Assembly: GCA_023954095.1 (NCBI GenBank)
Contig: JAMLIQ010000018.1
Location: 1-40,609, forward strand
DNA: 40,609 bases
Direction: 5' to 3'
Origin: Burkholderiaceae bacterium
GTDB lineage: Bacteria > Pseudomonadota > Gammaproteobacteria > Burkholderiales > Burkholderiaceae_C
In this document: piece after piece, positions 7,875-17,115 of the stretch
Layout: each line of letters starts with the position of its first letter
Numbering within the stretch: the stretch's first letter is position 1
Made by a program: the position numbers and the translations under genes
Notes under the pieces: model-generated
Seen by the model: the letters and a program-made list of their open reading frames with translations, nothing else
What the model was told of the DNA's origin: nothing
Database searches by the model: none

Positions 7875-9311
7875 ATGTCGCAGCGTCGTGCTACCAAGAT
7901 TGTTGCCACCCTGGGCCCCGCGTCCAGCGATCTGGTCATTCTTGAAAAAATGATCAACGCAGGGGTGAATGTCGTACGTTTGAATTTCAGCCACGGCACC
8001 GCCCAGGACCATATCGACAGGGCGCAAATGGTGCGTGAAGCGGCCCAGCGTGCCGGGCGGGAAGTCGCCATCATGGCCGATCTGCAGGGGCCCAAAATCC
8101 GGGTGGGCAAGTTTGCCGACGGGCGGGTGATGCTCGAGAGTGGTGCATCCTTCGTGCTTGATGCCTCGCGCACGGAGTTGGGTGATCTGAGCGGAGTGGG
8201 CCTCGACTACAAGGAACTGCCCCGGGATACCCGCGCGGGGGATATGCTTTTGCTTAACGATGGACTGATTGTGCTCACCGTAGATGCCGTGCGCGGCGAT
8301 GCAGTGCACACCACGGTGCGAATCGGTGGCGAGCTTTCGAACAACAAGGGCATCAACAAGCAGGGCGGGGGGTTGACGGCACCCGCCCTGACAGGCAAGG
8401 ACATGGAGGACATTCGTACCGCCATGAGCTTTCAGGCGGACTATGTGGCGGTGAGCTTTCCGAAGAACGCGACCGACATGGAGATGGCGCGCCAGTTGTG
8501 CAATGTTGCTGCGGCGCCTTACCGTCATAAACCGGGGCTGATTGCCAAGATCGAGCGAGCGGAGGCTATTCCTCGTCTGGAGGAAATTCTGAAAGCCAGC
8601 GATGGCATCATGGTAGCCCGGGGTGACTTGGCTGTAGAAGTGGGCAATGCCGTCGTGCCGGCCCTGCAAAAGAAGATGATCCGCATGGCGCGCGATATGG
8701 ACAAGGTGGTCATTACCGCCACGCAGATGATGGAAAGCATGATCACCAACCCGGTGCCGACGCGGGCAGAAGTCAGCGACGTGGCCAATGCCGTACTCGA
8801 CGGCACGGATGCTGTAATGCTCAGTGCAGAGACGGCGGCAGGCAGGTATCCCCTGGAAACCGTGCAGGAGATGGCCAAGATTTGCGCTGCAGCCGAGGCG
8901 GCGGAGGACGCGCAACTGGATGCGGATTTCACGGGGCGTACCTTTTCCAGTATTGATCAGTCCATTGCCATGGGTGCGCTGTTCACTGCGCACCACTTGG
9001 GTGCCAAGGCCATCGTCGCCATGACGGACAGCGGTTCTACGGCGCTCTGGATGAGCCGCCACCGTATTCATATTCCGATTTATGCCCTCACGCCCAAGGT
9101 CGCCACGCAACGCCGCATGGCCTTGTTTCGCAATGTGCGTCCGCTGCTCATGGATACCAGCGCCGACCGGGATACGGCGCTGGATCAGGCAGAGAGCCAG
9201 CTCAAACTGCGCAATATTGTCAGCAGCGGGGATGTCTATGCCATCACTTGTGGCGAGCCCATGGGGGCGCCAGGCGGAACCAATATGCTGAAAATTTGCC
9301 GAGCCATCTGA
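7875..9311 (+). CDS. pyk: Pyruvate kinase
   Basis: Catalyses phosphoenolpyruvate + ADP to pyruvate + ATP, the last step of glycolysis, in the cytoplasm. The 478-residue protein shows TKIVATLGPAS and NVVRLNFSHG (N-terminal barrel), PGLIAKIERAEA with the catalytic Lys near residue 225, MVARGDLAVEVG with metal ligands near 249, TATQMMESM near 288 and GTDAVMLSAETAAGRYP. Length and motifs are those of a complete PykA/PykF type enzyme. The last 68 bp overlap, on the other strand, the end of a PAP2 phosphatase gene, so the two genes are convergent and share coding sequence. Its closing sequence, GEPMGAPGGTNMLKI, is conserved in the family, so this end is real. Confidence 0.97.
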   Translation: MSQRRATKIVATLGPASSDLVILEKMINAGVNVVRLNFSHGTAQDHIDRAQMVREAAQRAGREVAIMADLQGPKIRVGKFADGRVMLESGASFVLDASRTELGDLSGVGLDYKELPRDTRAGDMLLLNDGLIVLTVDAVRGDAVHTTVRIGGELSNNKGINKQGGGLTAPALTGKDMEDIRTAMSFQADYVAVSFPKNATDMEMARQLCNVAAAPYRHKPGLIAKIERAEAIPRLEEILKASDGIMVARGDLAVEVGNAVVPALQKKMIRMARDMDKVVITATQMMESMITNPVPTRAEVSDVANAVLDGTDAVMLSAETAAGRYPLETVQEMAKICAAAEAAEDAQLDADFTGRTFSSIDQSIAMGALFTAHHLGAKAIVAMTDSGSTALWMSRHRIHIPIYALTPKVATQRRMALFRNVRPLLMDTSADRDTALDQAESQLKLRNIVSSGDVYAITCGEPMGAPGGTNMLKICRAI

Positions 9312-9825
9312 GTTGGAGAGGCAAGAATCGTACGGCAATTGCCGTGCAGCCCACTCCTGTCAATGCCCCGGCCAGTACGTCCGAAGGAAAGTGCAAACCC
9401 AGGCATAGGCGGCTCCAGGCAATGAGGGCAGCATAGCTGAGCCCGGCCCAGGCAATAGGGCGTTGACCAGCACAAAAGAGGGCACCCGCCATCGCAAAGG
9501 CCGTTGCCGTGTGCATGCTGGGGAAACCGGGGCGATGGCCTTGGACTGCCCATTGGATGCCAAGCCCGAGTTCTGCGGGCCTTGGAAAAGGCGCCCACAT
9601 GCGCAATCCTCGGACAATACACCAGGCCGTCAAGACCGCTGTCAGGCACAGAAGCAATGTTCGTCCTGAAGGGTGCGCCGGGCGTTTTGCGGAAATCGCC
9701 AGCAAAACCAGCATGCCGATGGCTTCACCCTGGGAGGCCGCACGCGCCAGCCATAGCACCATGGCGGGTGTTTCAGGCCCCGCATTCAGCGCCTGAAAAA
9801 GGACCAGATCAAGAGACAGCATCAA
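9244..9825 (-). CDS. PAP2-family membrane phosphatase, undecaprenyl-diphosphatase-like
   Basis: A 193-residue inner-membrane protein with the three-part PAP2 signature: motif 1 RMWAPFPRP (residues 75-83, with Arg in place of the usual first Lys), motif 2 PSMHTA (Ser103, His105) and motif 3 SRLCLGLHFPSDVLAG (Arg139, catalytic-type His145). About five hydrophobic helices are visible. Size and motif spacing are those of BcrC-type undecaprenyl-diphosphatases, but lipid A or other lipid-phosphate substrates are possible. It starts 17 bp inside the preceding PAP2 gene, and a second ATG follows at 9822. The 3' end overlaps pyk by 68 bp, leaving no space for a terminator between them. Confidence 0.85.
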   Translation of the reverse strand: MMLSLDLVLFQALNAGPETPAMVLWLARAASQGEAIGMLVLLAISAKRPAHPSGRTLLLCLTAVLTAWCIVRGLRMWAPFPRPAELGLGIQWAVQGHRPGFPSMHTATAFAMAGALFCAGQRPIAWAGLSYAALIAWSRLCLGLHFPSDVLAGALTGVGCTAIAVRFLPLQLRWLGKFSAYWFRLAPPWARHK

Positions 9826-10555
9826 CAGGTGCCCTGGTGCCAGGGGGCTGGTGCCTGGGCTTATGCCGCAGCAGGGTGCGGGCCACCATGTCGCAAATCC
9901 AGCCTGTCGTCCAGCACAGCCAACCCGTCCAAAGGGTGTGACTCAGGAAGTGGGCGCCGCGCACCTGCTGCGCACCGCCGAGCGTCAAGCCAGCGACCAG
10001 CGTACAGACAAGCCAGATCCGTGCCGCGCGCGGCTGGTGGTGCCGCAACGCAAAATAGCCGCCGACAAAAGCAAACCCCGCTGAAGCGTGTCCCGCCGGG
10101 AAACACTTGCCGCCACCGCCATCCAGCGTGCCGAGCGCCCAGTGAGAAGCATAGCGCGCAACACCGCCGAATTCGGCCAGATCCCAGGGGCAACTGGTGG
10201 TGCTGGCGTATTTCAAGCCGGTCACCACGGCCAGTGACAGCAGCGTGGTCAAGGCGAGCTGCACGCGCTCGCTCCGGTGCGCGTACCGCAAGAACCCTAC
10301 GGGGCGCCAGATGAAAACCACCAGCGCCAGCACAATCAACCAGGCAAGGCGACGCGGCCCCTCGTGCATGACCTGCACGAGAAACCAGTGATCGCGCAAA
10401 GGAAAGCCGGTCGCCGAGCCAAAGACATGGGCCAGCGCCCGATCCTGCCCCCAGGCATCCCATGCAACCAGGCCGAGGAAGGCGGTCAAGGTCCATGCCA
10501 GCAGGCGGAGGTGATCAGAGCGGGGGGGGACGGAAGTCGCTGTGGCATCAAGCAT
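9809..10555 (-). CDS. PAP2-family membrane phosphatase, possible lipid A phosphatase
   Basis: A 248-residue inner-membrane protein of the PAP2 superfamily. Motif 1 is the variant KYASTTSCPWDL (Lys115), motif 2 is KCFPAGHASAGF (His156), and motif 3 is VRGAHFLSHTLW (Arg199, His206). The CPWDL and CFPAGHAS forms are those I remember from PAP2 proteins beside lipid A modification genes. A lipid A or lipid-phosphate dephosphorylation role is therefore the best guess, not proven. No Shine-Dalgarno sequence precedes the ATG at 10555. A paired CTTAAC repeat of PmrA-box type lies 23-39 bp upstream. It overlaps the next PAP2 gene by 17 bp, making a two-gene operon of related enzymes. Confidence 0.87.
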   Translation of the reverse strand: MLDATATSVPPRSDHLRLLAWTLTAFLGLVAWDAWGQDRALAHVFGSATGFPLRDHWFLVQVMHEGPRRLAWLIVLALVVFIWRPVGFLRYAHRSERVQLALTTLLSLAVVTGLKYASTTSCPWDLAEFGGVARYASHWALGTLDGGGGKCFPAGHASAGFAFVGGYFALRHHQPRAARIWLVCTLVAGLTLGGAQQVRGAHFLSHTLWTGWLCWTTGWICDMVARTLLRHKPRHQPPGTRAPVDAVS

Positions 10556-10577
10556 GGGGCGACGCTATCGCACCCCA

Positions 10578-10594
10578 CTTAACACCTCCTTAAC
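10578..10594. promoter_or_regulatory. PmrA/BasR-type direct repeat upstream of the PAP2 pair
   Basis: Two identical hexamers CTTAAC at 10578-10583 and 10589-10594 with a 5-bp spacer (11-bp period). The PmrA box consensus as I know it is CTTAAT-N5-CTTAAT. The site lies 23-39 bp before the first PAP2 start codon and 167 bp before fba. Lipid-phosphate enzymes are classic PmrA targets, so the PAP2 operon is the likelier client. Confidence 0.6.
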
Positions 10595-10760
10595 GTTCCC
10601 CGGTAGTGCTGTGACGATGGGCTGGACCGGGGCATGTCCCGCAGGCCGAGGACCGGTTCATCGCCCGGGGGCGCAGCACGTGGGGCAGGACAGCTAAAAT
10701 TAACAGTTACGAAGCGGTTACCACGCGCTTCTCTTCTCAACCTTGAATGGACCTCACACC

Positions 10761-11825
10761 ATGTCTCTTGTCTCGATGCGCGAACTGCTAGATCACGCTG
10801 CCAGCAATGGCTACGGCATTCCTGCCTTCAACGTCAATAACCTGGAGCAGGTCCAGGCAGTGATGGCCGCTGCCGATGAAGTGGGCGCGCCGGTCATTCT
10901 TCAGGCCAGTGCCGGTGCCCGCAAGTATGCGGGCGAGAGTTTCATCAAACACCTGATCCAGGCAGCGTGCGAAGCCTACCCGCACATCCCGTTGGTCATG
11001 CACCAGGACCATGGAACGTCGCCCGCCATTTGCCAGGGCGCCATTGATCTGGGTTTTGGCTCGGTGATGATGGACGGCTCGCTGATGGAGGACGGCAAGA
11101 CCCCCTCGTCCTTCGACTACAACGTCGACGTAACGCGCAAGGTCGTCGCAATGGCCCACAAGGTGGGTGTTACCGTGGAAGGCGAGTTGGGCTGTCTGGG
11201 ATCGCTCGAAACCGGTGAAGCGGGCGAGGAAGATGGCGTGGGCGCCGCAGGCAAGCTCGACCACAGCCAGATGCTGACTGATCCCGAGGAGGCGGCCCAA
11301 TTCGTCAAGGCCACCCAGCTTGACGCCCTGGCCATTGCCATCGGAACCAGCCATGGCGCCTACAAGTTCACGCGCAAGCCCACGGGCGACATCCTGGCGA
11401 TCAGCCGTGTCCAGGCGATCCATGCGCGCATTCCCAATACACACCTGGTGATGCATGGCAGTTCCAGCGTGCCGCAGGATCTGCTGGCAATCATCAACCA
11501 GTATGGCGGCAAGATGAAGGAAACCTATGGTGTGCCCGTCGAAGAGATCCAGAAAGCCATCCAGTTTGGTGTGCGCAAGATCAACATCGACACCGATATC
11601 CGCCTGGCCATGACCGGTGCGGTGCGCAAGTTCATGGCAGAGAATCCCGAAAAATTTGATGCCCGCGAATGGCTCAAGCCCGCACGCGAGGCCGCCAAGG
11701 CCATCTGCAAGCAGCGCTACATGGAGTTTGGGTGCGAGGGCCAGGGTGCCAGGATCAAGGGCGCCAGCCTGCAAGTGATGGCGGCCCAGTATGCTGCCGG
11801 CGCGCTGGCGCAAGTGGTGAACTGA
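10761..11825 (+). CDS. fba: Class II fructose-1,6-bisphosphate aldolase, Calvin-cycle type
   Basis: Zinc enzyme that splits fructose 1,6-bisphosphate into glyceraldehyde 3-phosphate and dihydroxyacetone phosphate (glycolysis, gluconeogenesis, Calvin cycle). The 354-residue protein begins [20 protein letters not shown] and has HQDHGTSP (catalytic Asp83, zinc His84), the [10 protein letters not shown] segment, MHGSSSVPQ with a zinc His, and KINIDTD near the phosphate site. Length and the [20 protein letters not shown] region fit the Calvin-type subgroup. A TTG six codons upstream is in frame but gives no conserved sequence. A hairpin terminator follows 26 bp after the stop. Confidence 0.97.
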   Translation: MSLVSMRELLDHAASNGYGIPAFNVNNLEQVQAVMAAADEVGAPVILQASAGARKYAGESFIKHLIQAACEAYPHIPLVMHQDHGTSPAICQGAIDLGFGSVMMDGSLMEDGKTPSSFDYNVDVTRKVVAMAHKVGVTVEGELGCLGSLETGEAGEEDGVGAAGKLDHSQMLTDPEEAAQFVKATQLDALAIAIGTSHGAYKFTRKPTGDILAISRVQAIHARIPNTHLVMHGSSSVPQDLLAIINQYGGKMKETYGVPVEEIQKAIQFGVRKINIDTDIRLAMTGAVRKFMAENPEKFDAREWLKPAREAAKAICKQRYMEFGCEGQGARIKGASLQVMAAQYAAGALAQVVN

Positions 11826-11850
11826 CAACCGCCCTGTCTCCAACATCCGT

Positions 11851-11880
11851 CGGCGGCCTATGGGCTGCCGGTTTCTGTTT
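11851..11880 (+). terminator. fba terminator
   Basis: Hairpin CGGCGGCC / GGCTGCCG with loop TATG (one G-U pair in RNA), followed by GTTTCTGTTT. It starts 26 bp after the fba stop. Confidence 0.75.
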
Positions 11881-12224
11881 AGGGGCTCTTCTCTACCCAA
11901 GCGTGTCCTGTAGAAGATACGAATATAAATTTTCTTCATGTAAGCTCGGGGTCAGCAAAGCTGCGCGGACGCGTCGAGGAGTATTCCCGTCCTGTCCTGC
12001 AGCGCACGCGAGCCAGGAGTCTGTCGGGTTTGGGGCGTCGAAAGCGAGAATCGACCCCAGCGAGGCCAGTTCTTGCCGGATTTGCAGTGCAATAGCTGAG
12101 CTATTGGGCAAAAAGACGGTGAAAAATGGGCTGCTGCGGTCGATTTGCAGCCGAAGATTGCCAAGTCCGACAGGCTCCCGGGGCGCGGCTTGCGCAACAA
12201 CCAGGAATCAGGAGGAGACCATTC
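11881..12224. other. Unexplained intergenic stretch before pntA
   Basis: About 345 bp without a supported gene. It holds an AT-rich patch (GAATATAAATTTTCTTC near 11920-11937), a 17-bp palindrome (listed separately) and a good pntA ribosome-binding site at the end. On the minus strand one frame stays open for 72 codons (11893-12111) with no recognisable family; it may be a remnant or chance. A long pntAB leader is the simplest reading. Confidence 0.5.
12090..12106. promoter_or_regulatory. 17-bp palindrome in the pntA leader
   Basis: CAATAGCT-G-AGCTATTG is a perfect 8+1+8 inverted repeat, 119 bp before the pntA ATG. It is too short-looped for a stable hairpin but suits a dimeric repressor or activator site. 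No regulator is encoded nearby. Confidence 0.4.
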
Positions 12225-13832
12225 ATGCAGACAAACCCAACCCCGCCGGTCCAGTGCATCGGCGTGCCCAGGGAGACCTTTCCCGGAGAAAAGCGTGTGG
12301 CGACCGTGCCGGACGTCGTGGAAAAACTGGTCAAGCTCGGTTTCAAGGTCGCTGTCGAATCGGGCGCGGGCGATGCGGCCCATTGCAGTGACGATACCTA
12401 CCGCGCCGCCGGTGCCGAGGTACTGGCAGATGCCGCCGCACTCTGGGCTGCCTCTGACATCGTGCTCAAGGTGCGCCCCCCCAGCAGCGATGAAGTGGCG
12501 CTGATGCGTGACGGCGGTACGCTGATTGGCTTTGTCTGGCCTGCCCAGAACCCGGAGTTGATGCAGCAACTTGCCGCCAAGAATGCCACCGTGCTGGCGA
12601 TCGATTGCCTGCCGCGTACCTTGAGCCGCGCGCAAAAGATGGACGCTCTGACCTCCACCGCCGGCGTAAGTGGTTACCGCGCTGTCATCGAGGCGGCCAA
12701 TGCGTTTGGCCGTTATTTCAACGGACAGATTACGGCTGCGGGCAAGGTGCCCCCGGCCAAGGTGTTCATTGCCGGTGCCGGCGTGGCGGGTCTGGCTGCT
12801 ATTGGCACGGCGGCCAGCCTGGGCGCCATCGTGCGCGCCAATGACACGCGTGCCGAGGTGGCCGACCAGGTCAAGTCGCTCGGCGGCGAGTTCGTCAAGG
12901 TCGACTACGAAGAAGATGGGGCGGGCGGAGGTGGCTACGCCAAGGTGATGAGCGAGGGCTTCCAGGCGGCGCAGCGCCAAATGTACGCAAGCCAGGCGAA
13001 AGACGCGGACATCATCATCACCACCGCGCTGATCCCGGGCAAGCCGGCGCCCAAGCTCATCACCGCCGAGATGGTGCAAAGCATGAAACCCGGTAGTGTG
13101 ATCGTGGACATGGCTGCCGAGCAGGGCGGCAACTGCGAACTGACCGTGCCCGGCGAAGCCGTCGAACGGCACGGCGTGACCATCATTGGCTACACCGACC
13201 TGGCCTCGCGGCTGGCCAAGCAGTCGTCCACGCTGTACGCCACCAATCTATTGCGTTTGATCGAGGAATTGTGCAAGGCCAAGGACGGGGTTGCCGTGGT
13301 CAACATGGAAGACGACGCCATCCGTGGCCTCACGGTGACCAAAGATGGCGCCATCACCTGGCCTGCCCCGCCGCTCAAGGCTGCTCCCGTTCCGACACCA
13401 AAACCGGCTGCTGCACCCGTGGCTGAAAAGAAAGGCGGGCATGGCCATGGCAGCCACGGCCCGCTGCCGGCCAAGAACCTCGCCATCCTCTTTGCCGTGG
13501 CTGCATTGGTCTTTTGGTTCATTGGTGCCTACGCGCCTGCCGCTTTCCTCGGGCACTTCACGGTGTTTGTGCTGGCCTGCTTTATTGGCTACATGGTGGT
13601 GTGGAACGTCACGCCCGCGCTGCATACGCCGTTGATGAGCGTGACCAACGCGATCTCCAGCATCATCGCCATCGGTGCATTGGTGCAGATCGCTCCTCCG
13701 GAGGCAGGTGCCCATGGCCGTCCAGATGGGCTGATCCTCTGGCTCGCGTTTGCCGCAATCGTGCTCACGTCCATCAACATGTTCGGTGGCTTTGCCGTGA
13801 CGCGCCGCATGCTTGCCATGTTCCGCAAATAA
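12225..13832 (+). CDS. pntA: NAD(P) transhydrogenase, alpha subunit
   Basis: Proton-driven hydride transfer from NADH to NADP+ at the inner membrane, supplying NADPH. The 535-residue subunit carries the soluble NAD(H) domain: [17 protein letters not shown] at the start, the [18 protein letters not shown] Rossmann loop near residue 185, and the [20 protein letters not shown] region. A linker follows, then about four membrane helices from residue 420 on. The ATG at 12225 has a strong AGGAGG site; the upstream open frame is not conserved. The linker contains a His-rich stretch (GHGHGSHG, near 405-411) absent from E. coli PntA as I remember it. It is 26 bp upstream of pntB. Alpha is one chain here, not split into two as in many bacteria. 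Confidence 0.96.
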   Translation: MQTNPTPPVQCIGVPRETFPGEKRVATVPDVVEKLVKLGFKVAVESGAGDAAHCSDDTYRAAGAEVLADAAALWAASDIVLKVRPPSSDEVALMRDGGTLIGFVWPAQNPELMQQLAAKNATVLAIDCLPRTLSRAQKMDALTSTAGVSGYRAVIEAANAFGRYFNGQITAAGKVPPAKVFIAGAGVAGLAAIGTAASLGAIVRANDTRAEVADQVKSLGGEFVKVDYEEDGAGGGGYAKVMSEGFQAAQRQMYASQAKDADIIITTALIPGKPAPKLITAEMVQSMKPGSVIVDMAAEQGGNCELTVPGEAVERHGVTIIGYTDLASRLAKQSSTLYATNLLRLIEELCKAKDGVAVVNMEDDAIRGLTVTKDGAITWPAPPLKAAPVPTPKPAAAPVAEKKGGHGHGSHGPLPAKNLAILFAVAALVFWFIGAYAPAAFLGHFTVFVLACFIGYMVVWNVTPALHTPLMSVTNAISSIIAIGALVQIAPPEAGAHGRPDGLILWLAFAAIVLTSINMFGGFAVTRRMLAMFRK

Positions 13833-13858
13833 GAACAAGAAGAAAGAGGAAGACAACC

Positions 13859-15271
13859 ATGTCCCAAAGTCTCGCCACGGTGGCCTATATTGGCGCCGCC
13901 ATTCTTTTTATTCTGAGCCTGGGCGGCTTGTCCAACCCGGAAAGCTCGCGGCGTGGAAATCTGTTCGGCATGGTCGGCATGGCTTTGGCCGTGCTGGCCA
14001 CGGTGTTCGGCCCGCGTGTCAGTCCCGCAGGCATGGCCTGGATCGTCGGCGCGCTGGTGGTTGGCGGTGGCATTGGCCTGTATGCGGCCAAGGTCGTGAA
14101 GATGACCCAGATGCCGGAACTGGTCGCGCTCATGCACAGTCTCGTGGGTCTGGCGGCCTGTCTTGTCGGGTTCGCAAGCTACGTCGATACGTCCATTCAA
14201 CTGCAAGGCGTGGAAAAGGTCATCCACGAAGTGGAGATCTACGTCGGCATCCTGATCGGCGCGGTCACGTTCAGCGGCTCGCTCATCGCCTTCGGCAAGC
14301 TCAACGGCAGGATCGGCGGCAAGCCGCTGCTGCTGCCCGCGCGCCATTGGCTCAACCTCGTGGCGCTGGTGGTGGTGGTCTGGTTCGGTCGCGAGTTCCT
14401 GCGCGCCGAGACCATCGAGCAGGGCATGCTGCCGCTGGTCGTGATGACCGCCATCGCCCTGCTGTTCGGCATCCACATGGTCATGGCCATCGGCGGGGCC
14501 GACATGCCGGTGGTGGTGTCCATGCTCAACAGCTACTCGGGCTGGGCGGCTGCGGCGACCGGCTTCATGCTGAGCAACGACCTGCTGATCGTGACAGGTG
14601 CGCTGGTCGGATCGTCAGGCGCCATCCTGAGCTACATCATGTGCAACGCCATGAACCGCAATTTCATCAGCGTGATCGCCGGTGGATTCGGCTCGGGCGG
14701 TGGCAAGCCCGTGCAGAAAGGCGAGGCCGCCGAGCCCCAGGGTGAGGCGGTGCCCGTGAGTTCTGCCGAGACGGCCGAAATGCTGCGCGAAGCCAAGAGC
14801 GTCATCATCGTGCCCGGCTACGGCATGGCCGTGGCACAGGCGCAGCATACGGTGTACGAGATCACGCAGACCCTGCGCGGCAAAGGTGTCAATGTGCGCT
14901 TCGGTATCCACCCGGTCGCAGGGCGCATGCCGGGCCATATGAATGTGCTGCTGGCCGAGGCCAAGGTGCCCTACGACATCGTGATGGAGATGGACGAGAT
15001 CAATGACGACTTCCCCGAAACCGACGTGGTGATGGTCATCGGCGCCAATGACATCGTCAATCCCAGCGCCTTGGAGGATCCGTCCAGCCCGATCGCCGGC
15101 ATGCCGGTGCTCGAGGTGTGGAAGGCCAAGACCTCGATCGTGATGAAGCGCTCCATGGCCTCAGGCTATGCGGGCGTGGACAATCCGCTCTTCTACAAAG
15201 AGAACAACCGCATGCTGTTTGGCGATGCCAAGAAGATGCTGGACGAGGTGCTGGTCGTGCTCAAGAGCTGA
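13859..15271 (+). CDS. pntB: NAD(P) transhydrogenase, beta subunit
   Basis: Partner of PntA: about nine membrane helices forming the proton path (residues 1-270), then a cytoplasmic NADP(H)-binding domain. That domain shows the family fingerprint [11 protein letters not shown] near 315, [28 protein letters not shown] and [17 protein letters not shown]. The 470-residue length is standard. The ATG at 13859 ([17 protein letters not shown]) is preceded by AGAGGA. The membrane part holds [18 protein letters not shown], a conserved segment. No terminator of strength follows before the acyl-CoA ligase gene, 91 bp later. Confidence 0.96.
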   Translation: MSQSLATVAYIGAAILFILSLGGLSNPESSRRGNLFGMVGMALAVLATVFGPRVSPAGMAWIVGALVVGGGIGLYAAKVVKMTQMPELVALMHSLVGLAACLVGFASYVDTSIQLQGVEKVIHEVEIYVGILIGAVTFSGSLIAFGKLNGRIGGKPLLLPARHWLNLVALVVVVWFGREFLRAETIEQGMLPLVVMTAIALLFGIHMVMAIGGADMPVVVSMLNSYSGWAAAATGFMLSNDLLIVTGALVGSSGAILSYIMCNAMNRNFISVIAGGFGSGGGKPVQKGEAAEPQGEAVPVSSAETAEMLREAKSVIIVPGYGMAVAQAQHTVYEITQTLRGKGVNVRFGIHPVAGRMPGHMNVLLAEAKVPYDIVMEMDEINDDFPETDVVMVIGANDIVNPSALEDPSSPIAGMPVLEVWKAKTSIVMKRSMASGYAGVDNPLFYKENNRMLFGDAKKMLDEVLVVLKS

Positions 15272-15362
15272 CGAGGCATAATTCCAACGATAAAAAAGCA
15301 CGATCGTGCAGAATTTTCTGGCACGGTAACTCATACGCAAAAACATATCAGGAGACCCGGAG

Positions 15363-17042
15363 ATGACCGACCGCATTTGGCTTAGCAGCTACCCCGCTGG
15401 CGTGCCCGCCGACATTGACGCTGGGCAGTACCCGTCCCTCGTGGCCTTGATGGAGGAGGCCTTCAGCAAGTATGCCGACCGGGTGGCTTACAGCTTCATG
15501 GGCAAGGAGATCACCTATGCACAGACCGATTCGCTGAGCAAGGCCTTCGCTGCCTACCTGCAGGGCCTGGGGCTGGCGCGCGGCGACCGCGTCGCCATCA
15601 TGATGCCCAATGTGCCGCAGTATCCCGTGGCGGTGGCGGCCATTTTGCGTGCAGGTTTTGTGGTGGTGAACGTCAACCCGCTGTATACCCCACGCGAACT
15701 GGAGCACCAGCTCAAGGATTCTGGCGCCAAGGCCATCGTCATCATCGAGAACTTTGCGACCACGCTCGAGCAGTGCATCGGCCATACGCCCGTCAAGCAT
15801 GTGGTGCTGTGCGCCATGGGTGACCAGTTGGGCTTGCTCAAGGGCGCATTGGTCAACTACGTGGTGCGCAACGTCAAGAAGATGGTGCCAGCCTACAACC
15901 TGCCGGGCGCCGTGCGGTTCAATGAAGCCGTTGCCCAGGGCACGCGCGGCACGCTCAAGAAGCCGGACATCAAGCCCGATGACATTGCCTTGCTGCAATA
16001 CACGGGCGGCACCACGGGGGTCAGCAAGGGCGCGGTGCTGTTGCAACGCAACATCATTGCCAACGTGCTGCAGTCCGAGGTGTGGAACGAGCCAGTGATG
16101 AAGAAGGTGCCGCAGGGCGAGCAGCCCACCAGCATCTGCGCGCTGCCGCTCTACCATATCTTCGCTTTCACGGTGAACATGATGCTGTCCATGCGCATGG
16201 GGGGCAAGACCCTGCTGATCCCCAATCCGCGTGACCTGCCCGCCGTGCTCAAGGAACTGTCCAAGCAGCGGTTCCACAGCTTCCCCGCCGTCAACACCTT
16301 GTTCAACGGGCTGGCCAACCACCCGGACTTCAACACCGTGGACTGGAGCCACCTCAAGGTGTCGGTGGGTGGCGGCATGGCTGTGCAGGGCGCAGTGGCC
16401 AAGCTCTGGCTGGAAAAGACCGGCTGTCCGATCTGCGAAGGCTATGGCCTGTCCGAGACCAGCCCTTCGGCCACCTGCAATCCGGTCACGGTCAAGGAGT
16501 TCTCCGGCACCATCGGCGTGCCTTTGCCCAGCACCTATCTGAAGCTCCTGGACGATGATGGCCATGAGGTCACCACATTGGGCCAGCCCGGCGAGATCGC
16601 CATCAAGGGCCCGCAGGTCATGGCAGGCTACTGGCAGCGTCCGGACGAAACCGCCAAGGTCATGACCGAGGATGGCTTCTTCAAGTCCGGCGATGTGGGG
16701 GTGATGGACGAGCGTGGCTACTTCAAGATCGTGGACCGCAAGAAGGACATGGTGCTGGTCAGCGGCTTCAACGTCTACCCCAACGAGGTCGAGGAAGTGG
16801 TCGCAGCCATGCCGGGCGTGATGGAGTGCGCCGTGGTCGGTGTTCCCGACGAGAAGATGGGTGAGGCTGTGAAACTGGTCATCGTCCGGAAAGACCCGGA
16901 GTTGACCGAAGCGCAGGTGCGCGAGTTCTGCCGCGCCAACCTCACGGGTTACAAGCAGCCCCGCGTCATCGAATTCCGCGAAGAACTGCCAAAGACTCCC
17001 GTGGGCAAAATCCTGCGGCGTGAATTGCGCGACAAGAAGTAA
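15363..17042 (+). CDS. fadD: Long-chain fatty acid-CoA ligase (FadD type)
   Basis: Activates long-chain fatty acids to acyl-CoA with ATP, on the inner face of the membrane, feeding beta-oxidation. The 559-residue AMP-forming enzyme has YTGGTTGVSKGA (P-loop, from residue 213), GYGLSETSP (about 360), the DRKKDMVLVSGFNVYPNE hinge and C-terminal segment (from about 458) and the closing PKTPVGKILRREL with the catalytic Lys near residue 549. An AGGAGA ribosome-binding site precedes the ATG. These features and length match E. coli FadD well; acyl chain preference is not deducible. The gene ends with a UUCG-loop hairpin before mtnN. Confidence 0.92.
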   Translation: MTDRIWLSSYPAGVPADIDAGQYPSLVALMEEAFSKYADRVAYSFMGKEITYAQTDSLSKAFAAYLQGLGLARGDRVAIMMPNVPQYPVAVAAILRAGFVVVNVNPLYTPRELEHQLKDSGAKAIVIIENFATTLEQCIGHTPVKHVVLCAMGDQLGLLKGALVNYVVRNVKKMVPAYNLPGAVRFNEAVAQGTRGTLKKPDIKPDDIALLQYTGGTTGVSKGAVLLQRNIIANVLQSEVWNEPVMKKVPQGEQPTSICALPLYHIFAFTVNMMLSMRMGGKTLLIPNPRDLPAVLKELSKQRFHSFPAVNTLFNGLANHPDFNTVDWSHLKVSVGGGMAVQGAVAKLWLEKTGCPICEGYGLSETSPSATCNPVTVKEFSGTIGVPLPSTYLKLLDDDGHEVTTLGQPGEIAIKGPQVMAGYWQRPDETAKVMTEDGFFKSGDVGVMDERGYFKIVDRKKDMVLVSGFNVYPNEVEEVVAAMPGVMECAVVGVPDEKMGEAVKLVIVRKDPELTEAQVREFCRANLTGYKQPRVIEFREELPKTPVGKILRRELRDKK

Positions 17043-17079
17043 GCTCCGGGTCCAGGGCCCCGATGCGCCACAATCACGG

Positions 17080-17100
17080 AGCGGCTTCGGCCGCTTCTTG
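17080..17100 (+). terminator. Hairpin with TTCG loop between fadD and mtnN
   Basis: AGCGGC / GCCGCT stem with a TTCG tetraloop followed by TCTTG. The T-run is short, so termination may be partial. Its end lies 20 nt before the mtnN ATG. Confidence 0.55.
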
Positions 17101-17115
17101 CATTTCTGGAATCCT

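Noticed and set aside
9420-9460. Repeat copy around the TAGCT-like GCATAGCTGAGC in the PAP2 gene
   Set aside because: No GCTAT 8 nt upstream and no GAGGC box at 25 nt; chance pentamer.
12090-12106. Repeat copy at the pntA-leader palindrome
   Set aside because: Contains AGCT twice but not the spaced framework; a separate short palindrome.
11893-12111. A small minus-strand gene of 72 codons between fba and pntA
   Set aside because: No ribosome-binding site or recognisable family; kept only as an intergenic remark.
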